Positions 1-13,105 of a stretch of DNA of 64,000 nucleotides are shown here, piece by piece. Numbering within the stretch: the stretch's first letter is position 1; every line of letters begins with the position of its first letter. A program made the position numbers and the translations under genes. This stretch comes from CADEEN01 sp963751775 (GTDB lineage Bacteria; Pseudomonadota; Gammaproteobacteria; Burkholderiales; Burkholderiaceae_C): the NCBI GenBank assembly GCA_963751775.1, contig CAVVVW010000019.1, positions 248,001 through 312,000 of the forward strand. Direction: 5' to 3'. The notes below the pieces were generated by a model. It worked only from the letters and a program-made list of their open reading frames with translations, did not search any database and was not told the origin of the DNA.

Positions 1-898
1 TGGCGCAACTGGTCCAGGCAGGCGCCGACGACCTGCGGCTGGCAGCGCAGGCTGTACGGATCCTGCACGCGGTCGTCGCCCTCGAGGTGGGAGCGGCGGA
101 TCGCCGATGCCTTCGAGCAGCGCGCGGTAATACTGCGCCACGTCGATCTGGCCGGGCTGGCCACGCAGCGCGTGGATGCGCGGATCGAACGGGCCGTCGC
201 TGCCGCGCGCGGCGTCGACCGTCAAGGCCCCCACCACCAACGCCGCTTCGAGCACCGGCTCGAAACTCAGCAGCGCGTGCAGCGCCAACGCGGTCGAGGT
301 CTGGGTGCCGTTGATCAGGGCCAGGCCCTCCTTGGCCTGCAACACCAGTGGCGTGATGCCGGCCTGGCGCAGCAGCGGCAGCGCCGGCACGCGCTCGCCG
401 CCCGCCAGCATCTCGCCCTCGCCCATCAGCGCCAGCGTCATGTGCGCCAGCGGCGCCAGGTCGCCCGAAGCGCCGACCGAGCCCTGGCTCGGCACATAGG
501 GCACCAGGCCCGCGTTGTGCACCGCGAGCAGGGTGTCGATCACGACCGGCCGCACGCCGGAGTGGCCGCGCGCCAGGCTGGCGGCCTTCAAGGCCAGCAT
601 CAGGCGCAGCACGCCCGGCTGCAGCGGCGCGCCGACACCGACGCTGTGCGAGCGGATCAGGTTGAGCTGCAGCGTGGCCAGGTCGGCCGCGCTGATGCGC
701 GTCGAGGCCAGCTTGCCGAAGCCGGTGTTGACGCCGTAGACGGCGGCCTCGCCCTGCGCTGCACGCTGCACGACCGCCGCGCTGGCCGCGATGCCGGCGC
801 CGGCCGCGGCGTCGATCGCCAGCGGCGGGCCGCCACGCGTGAATGGCCTGCAGCGCGTCCAGCGTCAGCGCGCCGGGGTTGATCGTCAGCGTCGTCAC
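1..898 (-). CDS. hutH: Histidine ammonia-lyase HutH (3-prime part outside window, two frame breaks)
   Basis: First enzyme of histidine degradation; it removes ammonia from L-histidine to give urocanate. The GTG start at 898 overlaps the hutU stop, and the protein opens MTTLTINPGALTLDALQ. Reading on gives the family block YGVNTGFGKLASTRI and the ASG triad in VGASGDLAPLAHM, which forms the MIO cofactor in this family. The frame breaks twice: an extra base near 835 (after LQAIHA) and another near 108 (before IRRSHLEGDDRVQDPYSLR). Removing one base at each point restores family sequence. The gene runs off the left edge of the window. It is translationally coupled to hutU, so the two are probably one leftward operon controlled by HutC. 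Confidence 0.9.
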   Translation of the reverse strand, partial: MTTLTINPGALTLDALQAIHAWRPAAGDRRRGRRRHRGQRGGRAACSAGRGRRLRRQHRLRQAGLDAHQRGRPGHAAAQPDPLAQRRCRRAAAAGRAAPDAGLEGRQPGARPLRRAAGRDRHPARGAQRGPGALCAEPGLGRRFGRPGAAGAHDAGADGRGRDAGGRRARAGAAAAAPGRHHATGVAGQGGPGPDQRHPDLDRVGAARAAEFRAGARSGVGGGGLDGRRRARQRRPVRSAHPRAAWPARPDRRGAVLPRAARRHRRSAAPTSRATTACRIRTACAASRRSSAPAWTSCA

Positions 899-2590
899 AT
901 CGCCACCATCGGCAGCTTCAGGCCCTGCTCGCGCGCGCACTTCACGGCCTCGTCGTAGCCGGCGTCGGCGTGGCGCATGACGCCCGTGCGCGGGGTCGTT
1001 CCAGAGCACGCGCTCGATGCGCTTGGCGGCCGCATCGGTGCCGTCGCAGACGATGACCACGCCCGCGTGCTGCGAGTAGCCCATGCCGACGCCGCCGCCA
1101 TGGTGCAGGCTGACCCAGGTGGCGCCGCCGGCGGTATTGAGCAGGGCGTTGAGCAGCGGCCAGTCGGAGACGGCGTCGCTGCCGTCCTTCATCGCTTCCG
1201 TCTCGCGGTTCGGCGATGCCACCGAGCCGCTGTCGAGGTGGTCGCGCCCGATCACGATCGGCGCCTTCAACTCGCCCGACTTGACCATCTCGTTGAAGGC
1301 CAGGCCGGCGCGATGCCGCTCGCCCAGGCCGATCCAGCAGATGCGCGCCGGCAGGCCCTGGAAGGCGATGCGCTCGCCGGCCATGTCGAGCCAGCGATGC
1401 AGGTGCGCGTCCTGCGGGAACAGCTCCTTCATCTTGGCGTCGGTCTTGCGGATGTCTTCCGGGTCGCCGGACAGGGCCACCCAGCGGAACGGCCCCTTGC
1501 CGCGGCAGAACAGCGGCCGGATGTAGGCCGGCACGAAGCCCGGGAAGTCGAAGGCATTCTTGACGCCGCGGTCGAACGCGACCTGGCGGATGTTGTTGCC
1601 GTAGTCGACCGTCGGGATGCCCATGGCCTGGAACGCGAGCATGGCCTGCACGTGCACCGCGCAGCTTTGCGCCGCCGCGTCGCGCAACGCGGCATGCTGC
1701 GTCGCATCGGCTTGCGCCGCGCGCCAGGCCTCGACGCTCCAGCCGGCAGGCAGGTAGCCGTTGATCAGGTCGTGCGCCGAGGTCTGGTCGGTGACCAGAT
1801 CGGGGCGGATGCCGCGCCGGACCATCTCGGGCAGCAATTCGGCGGCATTGCCCAGCAGGCCGATCGACACCGCCTTGCTTCTGCGGCGGTGTAGCTTGGC
1901 GATGCGGGCCAGCGCGTCGTCGAGATCCGTGGCCTGCTCGTCGAGGTAGCGCGAACGCAGCCGGAACTCGATGCGCGACTGCTGGCACTCGATGTTGAGC
2001 GAACAGGCGCCGGCGAAGGTGGCGGCCAGCGGCTGCGCGCCGCCCATGCCGCCCAGGCCCGCGGTCAGGATCCAGCGCCCGGCCAGGTTGCCGCCGTAAT
2101 GCTGCCGGCCGGCTTCGACGAAGGTCTCGTAGGTGCCCTGCACGATGCCCTGGCTGCCGATGTAGATCCAGGAGCCGGCGGTCATCTGGCCGTACATCAT
2201 CAGGCCCTTGCGGTCGAGTTCGTGGAAATGCTCCCAGGTCGCCCACTTGGGCACCAGGTTCGAATTGGCGATCAGCACCCGCGGCGCGTCGGCGTGGGTC
2301 TTGAAGACACCCACCGGCTTGCCCGACTGGATCAGCAGCGACTCGTCCTCGCCCAGCTTCTGCAGCTCGCGCAGGATGGCTTCGTAGCAGTCCCAGTCGC
2401 GCGCAGCCTTGCCGATGCCGCCATAGACCACCAGCGCGTCGGGGTTTTCCGCCACCTCGGGGTCGAGGTTGTTCTGCAGCATGCGGTACGCGGCCTCGAT
2501 CAGCCAGTTCTTGCAGTGCAGCTGGTTGCCGCGCGGCGCACGCACCGGGTGCGGCTGGGCGATGCGGTGCAGGGAGGAAAGGTCGGTCAT
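895..2590 (-). CDS. hutU: Urocanate hydratase HutU (one frame break)
   Basis: Second step of histidine degradation; an NAD-containing enzyme that hydrates urocanate to imidazolone propionate. From the ATG at 2590 (MTDLSSLHRIAQPHPVRAPR) the reading gives family blocks such as QNNLDPEVAENPDALVVYGG, YIGSQGIVQGTYETF, and the glycine-rich ILTAGLGGMGGAQPLA. It ends DAGYDEAVKCAREQGLKLPM. About 564 residues is normal for the family. One extra base near 991 (at WNDPRTG) shifts the frame before the last 30 residues. The promoter region shared with hutC holds two palindromes that probably bind HutC. The stop overlaps the hutH start. Confidence 0.92.
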
Positions 2591-2632
2591 GGCGATGCCT
2601 CGGGCAGAGATGGGACGAACCTTTTCACTTTA

Positions 2633-2646
2633 GTTGTCTAGACAAC
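2633..2646. promoter_or_regulatory. Candidate HutC operator 1
   Basis: Perfect 14-bp palindrome GTTGTCTAGACAAC, 43 bp upstream of the hutU start in the divergent hutU-hutC control region. GntR/HutC-family repressors bind short palindromes of this kind, and urocanate relieves repression in known hut systems. Binding by this HutC is inferred. Confidence 0.6.
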
Positions 2647-2705
2647 CATATGCAAGCCGAACGCACTCCGCATTTACCCTGACTTCCAGGTCTTCATTCC
2701 GCACT

Positions 2706-2715
2706 TGTATATACA
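2706..2715. promoter_or_regulatory. Candidate HutC operator 2
   Basis: Palindrome TGTATATACA, 24 bp upstream of the hutC start, in the wider context CTTGTATATACAGG. It matches the TGTA-N2-TACA type of site reported for Pseudomonas HutC. Its position near hutC suggests autoregulation and control of hutC-hutD-hutI-hutF. Confidence 0.65.
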
Positions 2716-2739
2716 GGTATGTGCAACTAACATCGCGGC

Positions 2740-3471
2740 ATGAATCCGCTGCCATCGACCGCGGGCCGCAAGCCCACCGCCCCTTACGCCCAGGTCAAGC
2801 AGGCGCTCAAGGCCGGCCTGGCCGAAGGCCGCTGGCGCAGCGGCGACCTGATGCCCTCCGAGGCCGAGCTGGTGGCGCAGTTCGGCGTCAGCCGCATGAC
2901 CGTCAACCGCGCGCTGCGCGAGTTGCAGTCCGAGGGCATGGTCGACCGGGTCCAGGGTGTCGGCACCTTCGCCGCCCAGCTGCACCGCCTCTCGGCCACG
3001 CTGACGATCCGCGACCTGCACGAGGAAATCGAGGCCCGCGGCCACCGCCACCATGCCAAGGTGCACCTGGTGCGCGAAGAGCGCGCCACCGCCGCCCTGG
3101 CCAAGCAGCTCGGCCTGGCCAGCGGGGCGCCGGTGTACCACTCGCTGATCGTGCACCACGACGACGGCGTGGCGCTGCAATGCGAAGACCGCTACGTCAA
3201 CCCTGCCAGCGCGCCCGATTACCTGAAGGTCGATTTCACCCGCACCACGCCGACGCAGCACCTGCTCGAAGTGGCGCCGCTCTGGCAGGCGCAGTACACC
3301 ATCGAGGCCAGCCGGCCCACCGCGCAGGAGGCCCGGCTGCTGGGCATCGGCGCCGACGACCCCTGCCTGGTGGTCGTGCGCCGCACCGTCAGCCGTGGAC
3401 AGCCGGTGACCCTGGCGCGGCTGGTCCATCCCGGTGCGCTGTATCAGCTCGAAGGACAATTCAGCCCATGA
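2740..3471 (+). CDS. hutC: Histidine utilisation repressor HutC (GntR family, UTRA domain)
   Basis: Transcriptional repressor of the hut genes; in known systems urocanate is the inducer. Residues about 10-75 form a GntR winged helix, with SEAELVAQFGVSRMTVNRAL as helix-turn-helix and the wing GMVDRVQGVGTF. Residues about 95-240 are a UTRA ligand-binding domain (QLGLASGAPVYHSLIVHHDD, IEASRPTAQEARLLGI). Intact at 243 residues, normal length. It is divergent from hutU and its stop overlaps the hutD start by ATGA, so it heads the rightward hut operon. Confidence 0.94.
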   Translation: MNPLPSTAGRKPTAPYAQVKQALKAGLAEGRWRSGDLMPSEAELVAQFGVSRMTVNRALRELQSEGMVDRVQGVGTFAAQLHRLSATLTIRDLHEEIEARGHRHHAKVHLVREERATAALAKQLGLASGAPVYHSLIVHHDDGVALQCEDRYVNPASAPDYLKVDFTRTTPTQHLLEVAPLWQAQYTIEASRPTAQEARLLGIGADDPCLVVVRRTVSRGQPVTLARLVHPGALYQLEGQFSP

Positions 3472-4048
3472 AGCCGCGGCTCGTGCACCTGCTCGATGTG
3501 CCTGCGCAGCCCTGGCGCAACGGTGGCGGGCGTCACGCGCGAATTGCTGGCCAGCCCGGCGGGCGCGTCGTGGCAGGTGCGCGTCAGCGTCGCCGACATC
3601 GATGCCGACGGGCCGTTCTCGCCCTACCCCGGCGTCGAACGCTGGTTCACGGTGCTGCAAGGCCAAGGCGTCGAGCTGACGATCGACGGCGCCGTGCACC
3701 GCCTCGTGCGCGGCGACGCGCCGCTGCACTTCGACGGCGCGGTGGCGGCCCATGCGCGACTGATCGACGGCCCGACGCGGGACCTCAACCTGATGTTGCG
3801 CAGCGCCGGCGGCACGATGCAATGCGCCGCCGACGGCCTGGCTTGGGTTCCCCCTGCGGCGGGGCCTTGCGGCCTGTTCAGCGCCGTCGCCGGGCGCTGC
3901 CGGGCCGAGTGACCTGCCCGCCATCGAGGTGGCCGCCTACGCCCTGCTGTGGTTCGACGCCGCTCCTTCGTCGTTGAGCTTCACCGCTGGCCAGCGGCCG
4001 GCAGGTCTGATCGGCTGGTGGCTCGCCGCCGCGCCGCAGGACGCCTGA
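3468..4048 (+). CDS. hutD: HutD family protein (two frame breaks)
   Basis: HutD is a small cupin-like protein of hut operons, proposed to moderate histidine catabolism; its exact role is not settled. The ATG at 3468 overlaps the hutC stop. The protein begins LVHLLDVPAQPWRNGGG and, after an extra base near 3529, continues VTRELLASPAGASWQVRVSV and FSPYPGVERWFTVLQGQG. A second extra base near 3893 breaks the frame before the C-terminus, which in the restored frame ends LIGWWLAAAPQDA at 4048. Restored length is about 192 residues, typical of the family. It lies 2 bp before hutI. Confidence 0.85.
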
Positions 4049-4050
4049 GC

Positions 4051-5257
4051 ATGGCCACGCTCTGGCGCAATGCCCGCCTGACCACGCTGGCCACGGCGGC
4101 TGGCTGGGGCCTGCTCGAGCACGCCGCCATGGTGGCCGAGGGTGAGCGCTTGGTCTGGGTCGGTGCGCTGGCCGCATTGCCGCGCACGCTCGCCATCGAC
4201 GCCGAGCACGACCTCGGCGGTGCGCTGGTCACGCCCGGCCTGGTCGACTGCCATACGCACCTGATTTATGCCGGCGATCGTGCCCGCGAGTTCGAGATGC
4301 GGCTCGAAGGCGCAAGCTATGAGGAGATTTCGCGCACCGGCGGCGGCATCCGCTCCACCGTTGCCGCGACACGCGCGGCCGACGACCCGACACTGTTCGC
4401 ATTGGCGCACCGAGCGCGCATCGGCCTTGATGGCCGAAGGCGTGACCACGCTCGAAGTGAAATCGGGTTATGGCCTGTCGGCCGCGCACGAAGCGCGTTG
4501 CCTGCGCCTGGCGCGCCGCCTGGGCCGGGAATTGCCGCTCACCGTGCGCACCACCTGCCTGGCCGCCCACGCGCTGCCGCCCGAGTTCGAAGGCCGCGCC
4601 GACGAGTACATCGACGCGGTCTGCGCCTGGCTGCCTGCGCTGCATGCCGAGGGCCTGGTCGATGCGGTGGACGCCTTTTGCGAGCGCATCGGCTTCACGC
4701 CAGCGCAAACGCGGCGTGTGTTCGAGGCGGCGCGGGCGCTGAAGCTGCCGGTCAAGCTGCATGCCGAACAACTCAGCGACCAGGGCGGTGCGCAACTCGC
4801 GGCCGAGTTCGCCGCGCTGTCGTGCGACCACCTGGAATACCTGTCCGCAGCCGGCGTGAAGGCGATGGCCGGCGCAGGCACCGTGGCGGTGCTGCTGCCC
4901 GGCGCGTTCTACTTCTTGCGCGAGACGCAGCTGCCGCCGGTCGCGGCGCTGCGTGCTGCCGGCGTGCCGATCGCGATTGCCACCGACCACAACCCGGGTT
5001 CGTCGCCGACGCTGTCACCGCTGCTGATGCTGAACATGGCCTGCACGCTGTTTCGCCTGACGCCCGAAGAAGCCTTGCGCGGCATGACCGTCAACGGTGC
5101 CCGCGCGCTCGGCCTGCACGATCGTGGCCGGCTGGCGGCCGGCCAGCGCGCCGACTTCGTGGTCTGGCCGCACGAGCATCCGAACGCGCTCGCCTACGCC
5201 TTCGGCCAGCACCCCGCGCCGCGCGTGATCAGCGGCGGCGTCGAGGTGGCCGCGTGA
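4051..5257 (+). CDS. hutI: Imidazolonepropionase HutI (one frame break)
   Basis: Third step of histidine degradation; a metal-dependent amidohydrolase that opens imidazolone propionate to N-formimidoyl-L-glutamate. The metal-binding DCHTHLIYAGDR (about residue 70) is followed by the arginine-containing RTGGGIRSTVAATR. After an extra base near 4408 the reading resumes with EGVTTLEVKSGYGL, KLHAEQLSDQGG, SCDHLEYLS and ATDHNPGSSPT, the remaining metal and substrate residues. Restored length is about 401 residues, normal. It follows hutD by 2 bp, and its stop overlaps the probable GTG start of hutF. Confidence 0.92.
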
Positions 5258-6648
5258 ACGGCGAGCGGCCCGACGCTGCTGTGGGCGCCACAGCGCCTGG
5301 TTGCCGGGCGGCTGGCATCGAGCAGGTGCTTGCTGCGCATCGGCAGCGACGGCCGCTGGGCCGAGATCAGCCACGGCGTCGCACAGCCGCCCGTTGACGC
5401 CACCCGGCTCGACGCGCCGCTGCTGCCCGGCCTGGTCAACGCGCACAGCCACGCCTTTCAGCGCGCCTTTGCCGGCCTGGCCGAGCGGCGTGAGTCGAGC
5501 AGCGACGACTTCTGGTCGTGGCGCGAGCGCATGTACCAGGTCGCCCTGCGCATCGACCCGACCCAGTTGCGCGCGATCGCCGCGCAGCTCTATCTCGAAC
5601 TGCTTCAGGGCGGCTACACCCAGGTTTGCGAATTCAATTACTTGCGGCACGACCGCGACGGCACGCCCTATGCCGACCCGCACGCGCTGTCATGGGCATT
5701 GGCTGATGCCGCGTCGGACGCGGGCATCGGCCTGACCCTGATGCCGGCGCTGTACGAGCGCGCAGGCTTTTGCCAGCCGGCCTTGCGTGACGACCAGCGG
5801 CGCTTCGCCAGCACGCCCGAGAGCGTCTGGTCGACGGCCGAGGCCATCGCTGTGCGCAATCGCCCGGGCCTGCGGGCCGGGCTGGTGATTCACTCGCTGC
5901 GCGCAGCGTCGGCCGCCTCGATCACCCGGCTGGCCGCGCTTGCGCAGTCGTTCAGCGGCCCGATCCACATTCACGTGGCCGAGCAGACGGCAGAGGTCGA
6001 CGACTGCCTGGCCGCGACCGGCGCGCGGCCGATCGAGTGGCTCGCGCGTGAGGGTCTGCTCGATGCCCGCTGGCATCTCGTCCACGCCACGCATGCGCTC
6101 GCGCAGCGAGATCGAAGCGGTGGCGCGAAGCGGCGCCGGCGTCGTGATCTGCCCCAGCACCGAAGCCAACCTCGGCGACGGCCTGTGCGACCTGCCGGGT
6201 TGGCTGGCGGCCGGCGTGCCACTGACGATCGGCTCCGACAGCCATGCCACGCGCGATTGGCGCGAAGAGCTGCGCTGGCTCGACTACGGCCAGCGCCTGG
6301 CCCTGCGTCAGCGCAACGTGTCCGCGTCGCCGCAGTCGGGCCAGCCCTCGACGGCCGAGCGACTGTTCGGGCTCGTCGCCCGCAGTGGCGCGGCGGCCAG
6401 CGGCGAACCGCTGTGGGGACTGGTCAAGGGCGCGCGCGCCGATGCCTTGGTGGCCGACCGGCGCGAGCCCGCGCTGCTCGGTGTGCCCGCATCGAACACG
6501 CTCGACGCGTTGGTGTTCTCCAGCCCGGCGCGGCCGTGGCGCGACGTGATGGTCGCCGGCCGCTGGGTGATACGCGATCACTCGGCACGCCGGCGCCGAC
6601 ACGATTGCCGACGCGTTCGCCGGCGCCATGGCCGAGCTCTGGGTCTGA
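5254..6648 (+). CDS. hutF: Formimidoylglutamate deiminase HutF (three frame breaks)
   Basis: Amidohydrolase that converts N-formimidoylglutamate to N-formylglutamate and ammonia, marking the five-step histidine pathway; the partner deformylase HutG is not in the window. Visible motifs are LPGLVNAHSHAFQRAFAGLA (metal site), YTQVCEFNYLRHDRDGTPY, IHVAEQTAEVDDC, LVHATHAL, and GSDSHATRDWREELRWLDYG. Extra bases near 5271, 6105 and 6587 break the frame. Removing one at each point gives about 463 residues ending AMAELWV. The GTG at 5254 overlaps the hutI stop and is the probable start. It is the last gene of the rightward hut operon. Confidence 0.9.
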
Positions 6649-6656
6649 CGTAAGAA

Positions 6657-6673
6657 CGGCCCCATGGGGGCCG
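6657..6673. terminator. Hairpin between hutF and tRNA-Cys
   Basis: Perfect 7-bp stem CGGCCCC/GGGGCCG with a 3-nt loop, 8 bp after the hutF stop and 10 bp beyond the 3-prime end of the leftward tRNA-Cys. The position suits a bidirectional terminator. The T-tract is weak on both strands. Confidence 0.5.
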
Positions 6674-6683
6674 CTTCGATCGT

Positions 6684-6757
6684 TGGAGGCGCGGGCCAGA
6701 GTCGAACTGGCCTGGACGGATTTGCAATCCGCTGCATAACCGCTTTGCTACCGCGCC
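6684..6757 (-). tRNA. tRNA-Cys (GCA)
   Basis: Cloverleaf on the minus strand with acceptor stem GGCGCGG/CCGCGCC, anticodon GCA in the loop after GCGGATT, T-arm with GTTCGACTC, discriminator U and encoded CCA. About 74 nt. It follows tRNA-Gly, as in the enterobacterial glyW-cysT arrangement. Confidence 0.96.
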
Positions 6758-6777
6758 GGGGCCTGCTGCACTGACAG

Positions 6778-6801
6778 AAAAGGGAAGCCGGGTGGCTTCC
6801 C
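6778..6801 (-). terminator. Hairpin with U-tract between tRNA-Gly and tRNA-Cys
   Basis: Stem GGGAAGCC/GGCTTCCC with a 4-nt loop, followed on the minus strand by TTTT. It lies 12 bp beyond the 3-prime end of tRNA-Gly and just before tRNA-Cys. It is either a partial terminator of the lon-tRNA transcript or a processing hairpin between the two tRNAs. Confidence 0.5.
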
Positions 6802-6813
6802 TTCATGCATAAC

Positions 6814-6889
<76 letters not shown>

Positions 6890-6944
6890 ATCGATTCCTC
6901 GCTGGCCGGTGTGGCCAGCGAGGCGGCATTATAGCCAGGGAAAA

Positions 6945-9378
<2,434 letters not shown>

Positions 9379-9447
9379 GGGGGGTGCCTCTCTTTCTCAG
9401 ACCCACATGGGGCCCGAGAGGGGGATGTCAAGGTGCTTGAAGCCGGC

Positions 9448-10716
<1,269 letters not shown>

Positions 10717-10913
10717 GGTCTGGCCTAGGGGGGACTGAGGCAATGATAGTGCATGGTCCGCCGCGGCCGAGGAGCCGAAATGGGCCGCTTTTCGTGGCGT
10801 GAATCACGCCTCGCACTCCCGCCCCGCGCCCTGGCGCCGGGGCTCGCCTCCGGACCGGCCCGCACGACCGTCGCAGACCGACTGCACAGGCCTTGCTGCG
10901 CCGTCCGGCGCGC

Positions 10914-11522
10914 CTACGGGCGCTTGTCGATCACCTGGTCGATCAGGCCGTAGGCCTTGGCTTCCTGCGGATCGAGGAAGAAATCGCGCTCCATGTCGGC
11001 CTGGATCTTCTCCAGCGTCTGGCCCGTGCGCTCGGCGTAGATCTTGTTGAGCTGCTCGCGGGTCTTCAGGATCTCGCGGGCGTGGATCTCGATGTCGGTG
11101 GCCTGGCCCTGGGCGCCGCCAGAGGGCTGGTGAATCATGATCCGCGAGTTCGGCAGCGACAGGCGCTTGCCCTTGGCTCCGGCCATCAGCAGGAACGAGC
11201 CCATGCTGGCGGCCAGGCCCATGCACATGGTCGACACGTCGGGCTTGATGAACTGCATGGTGTCGAAGATCGACATCCCTGCGCTGACGCTGCCGCCCGG
11301 CGAGTTGATGTAGAGGAAGACGTCCTTGTCGGGGTTCTCGCTCTCCAGAAACAGCATCTGGGCCACCACCAGGTTGGCGGTCTGGTCATTGACCGGCCCG
11401 ACCAGAAAGACGATGCGCTCGCGCAGCAGGCGGCTGTAGATGTCGTAGGCACGCTCGCCGCGGCCCGACTGTTCGATGACGATGGGCACCATGCCCAGCC
11501 CCTGAATTTCTTGCGCGCTCAT
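10914..11522 (-). CDS. clpP: ATP-dependent Clp protease proteolytic subunit ClpP
   Basis: Serine peptidase that forms the tetradecameric chamber of ClpXP. The nucleophile S106 lies in GLAASMGSFLL and H131 in RIMIHQPSGGAQGQA. The oxyanion glycines are in YINSPGGSVSAG. The 202-residue length is normal and the reading is unbroken. About 197 bp separates it from clpX and about 97 bp from tig. The tig-clpP gap holds the stem GCCCGC/GCGGGC and a CATAAT hexamer that could be a clpP -10 box. Confidence 0.97.
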   Translation of the reverse strand: MSAQEIQGLGMVPIVIEQSGRGERAYDIYSRLLRERIVFLVGPVNDQTANLVVAQMLFLESENPDKDVFLYINSPGGSVSAGMSIFDTMQFIKPDVSTMCMGLAASMGSFLLMAGAKGKRLSLPNSRIMIHQPSGGAQGQATDIEIHAREILKTREQLNKIYAERTGQTLEKIQADMERDFFLDPQEAKAYGLIDQVIDKRP

Positions 11523-11619
11523 TGCGACCCTTCCGACTTGCCTCGATGGCTGATTATGTCGCCCGCGAGCGGGCTGGCACTTTTCGACGAGCTCGCGATG
11601 CGCGCGGTCTCAGGCGTGT

Positions 11620-12927
11620 TCAGCCCGTCATCAGTTCGTCGAAGGGCAGTACCTTGTCGGTCACCTGCGCGCTGGCCAGCACGTGGTTGGCAACGTTGTT
11701 CTCGATGACCACGGCCTCGACCTCGGCCATGCGCTGGCGGTCGCTCAGGTACCAGCGCATCACCTCGGCCGGCTTCTCGTAGCTCTGGCTCATCTCTTCG
11801 ATATGTGCCTGCAACTGTTCGGGCTTGGCCTGCAGGTTGTGCTTGCGAACGAGTTCGGCCACGACCAGGCCCAGTCGCACGCGGCGCTCGGCCTGCGCGG
11901 TGAACATTTCGGCCGGAATCGGCGCGGTGGCAGCGTCTTTCACACCGCGCTGCTTCAGGTCGGCGCGTGCCGCCTGGACCAGGCGCTCGGTCTCGCTGTC
12001 GACGAGCGCCTTGGGCAGATCCAGCTCGGCACTGCCCACCAAGGCGTCCATCACGGCCGCCTTGTTGCGCCCCTGGACGCGGAACTTGACCTCGCGCTCG
12101 AGGTTCTTCGCCACGTCGGCGCGCAATGCCTCGACCGTGCCGCCGCCAATGCCGAGCGACTTGGCGAACGCCTCGTCGACCGCCGGCAGCGTCTGCGACT
12201 CGATCTTCTTCATCGTGACCAGGAAGTCGGCTTCCTTGCCGGCCACGTCATGACCCTGGTAGTCGGCCGGGAAGGTCACCGGAAAGGTCTTGCTCTCGCC
12301 GACCTTCATGCCGCGCACGCCCTTGTCGAATTGCTCGAGCATCTGGCCTTCGCCGATGATGAATTGGAAGGCATCGGCCTTGCCACCCGTGAACGGCTCG
12401 CCATCGATCTTGCCTTCGAAGTCGATCGTCACGCGGTCGGTTTCGGCGGCGCCCTCGCTCGCCGGGCGCTGGGCGAAGGTGCGGCGCTGCTTGCGCAGGA
12501 TGTCGATGGTCTTGTCGATGGCCGCGGGGCTGACTTGCGTCGATATGCGCTCCACGCTCACGGCCGACAAGTCACCGAGCTTGACCTCGGGGTAGACCTC
12601 GAAGGTGGCGTCGAAGGCGATCTGGCCTTCCGGGCTGCCGTCCTTCTGCGAGATGCTGGGCGTGCCGGCCACGCGCAACTTGGCTTCGTTGGCGGCGCTG
12701 GCAAAGGCTTCGCCGACCTTGTCGTTCACCACTTCGTAGTGCACCGAGTAGCCATAGCGCTGCGCGACCACCGACAGCGGCACCTTGCCGGGGCGAAAGC
12801 CGTCGGCCTTGACGGTACGCGACAGCTTCTTCAGCCGCGACGCGACCTCGCCGTTGATGGCATCGGCCGCCAGCGTCAGGGTGATGCGACGCTGCAGTTT
12901 TTCGAGGGTTTCGACAGTGACCGTCAT
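11620..12927 (-). CDS. tig: Trigger factor (ribosome-associated chaperone and prolyl isomerase)
   Basis: Binds at the ribosome exit tunnel and folds nascent chains. The start MTVTVETLEKLQRR at 12927 is the family N-terminus; a longer in-frame start would run into tRNA-Leu. The ribosome-binding signature is GFRPGKVPLSVVAQRYG (about residues 45-60). The FKBP-type domain covers about 150-245 (DRVTIDFEGKIDGEPFTGGK, TFPADYQGHDVAGKEADFLV). The C-terminal chaperone arms end LPFDELMTG. It is 435 residues and unbroken. It heads the tig-clpP-clpX-lon row just downstream of tRNA-Leu. Confidence 0.97.
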   Translation of the reverse strand: MTVTVETLEKLQRRITLTLAADAINGEVASRLKKLSRTVKADGFRPGKVPLSVVAQRYGYSVHYEVVNDKVGEAFASAANEAKLRVAGTPSISQKDGSPEGQIAFDATFEVYPEVKLGDLSAVSVERISTQVSPAAIDKTIDILRKQRRTFAQRPASEGAAETDRVTIDFEGKIDGEPFTGGKADAFQFIIGEGQMLEQFDKGVRGMKVGESKTFPVTFPADYQGHDVAGKEADFLVTMKKIESQTLPAVDEAFAKSLGIGGGTVEALRADVAKNLEREVKFRVQGRNKAAVMDALVGSAELDLPKALVDSETERLVQAARADLKQRGVKDAATAPIPAEMFTAQAERRVRLGLVVAELVRKHNLQAKPEQLQAHIEEMSQSYEKPAEVMRWYLSDRQRMAEVEAVVIENNVANHVLASAQVTDKVLPFDELMTG

Positions 12928-12953
12928 GGTGTCAACTCGTGATGTAAAGACTG

Positions 12954-13039
12954 TGGTGCGCGGGGGGGACTCGAACCCCCACACCATCGCTGGCGTCAGG
13001 ACCTAAACCTGGTGCGTCTACCAATTTCGCCACCCGCGC
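12954..13039 (-). tRNA. tRNA-Leu (UAG)
   Basis: Class II cloverleaf of about 86 nt with encoded CCA: acceptor GCGCGGG/CCCGCGC, anticodon TAG in CAGGTTTAGGTCCTG, a long variable arm (GCCAGCGATGGTG region), and T-arm GGGGGTTCGAGTCCCCC. It is 26 bp upstream of tig and may be cotranscribed with it. Confidence 0.97.
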
Positions 13040-13061
13040 GAGGTGCAATAAACAGGATGGC

Positions 13062-13080
13062 GGGGTCGCACGGCGACCCC
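13062..13080 (-). terminator. Hairpin downstream of the RND permease gene
   Basis: Perfect 8-bp stem GGGGTCGC/GCGACCCC with a 3-nt loop, 25 bp beyond the permease stop and 22 bp before tRNA-Leu. There is no clear U-tract, so it is a possible terminator or an mRNA-stabilising hairpin. Confidence 0.4.
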
Positions 13081-13105
13081 TTCAAACATATTTGAGCCTG
13101 TGATT

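Noticed and set aside
942..2246. Minus-strand frame of 434 codons inside hutU
   Set aside because: It is the out-of-phase shadow of urocanate hydratase; the correct frame starts at 2590 and gives family sequence.
12928..12987. Longer start for trigger factor reaching into tRNA-Leu
   Set aside because: MTVTVETL at 12927 is the conserved N-terminus; the extension overlaps a tRNA.
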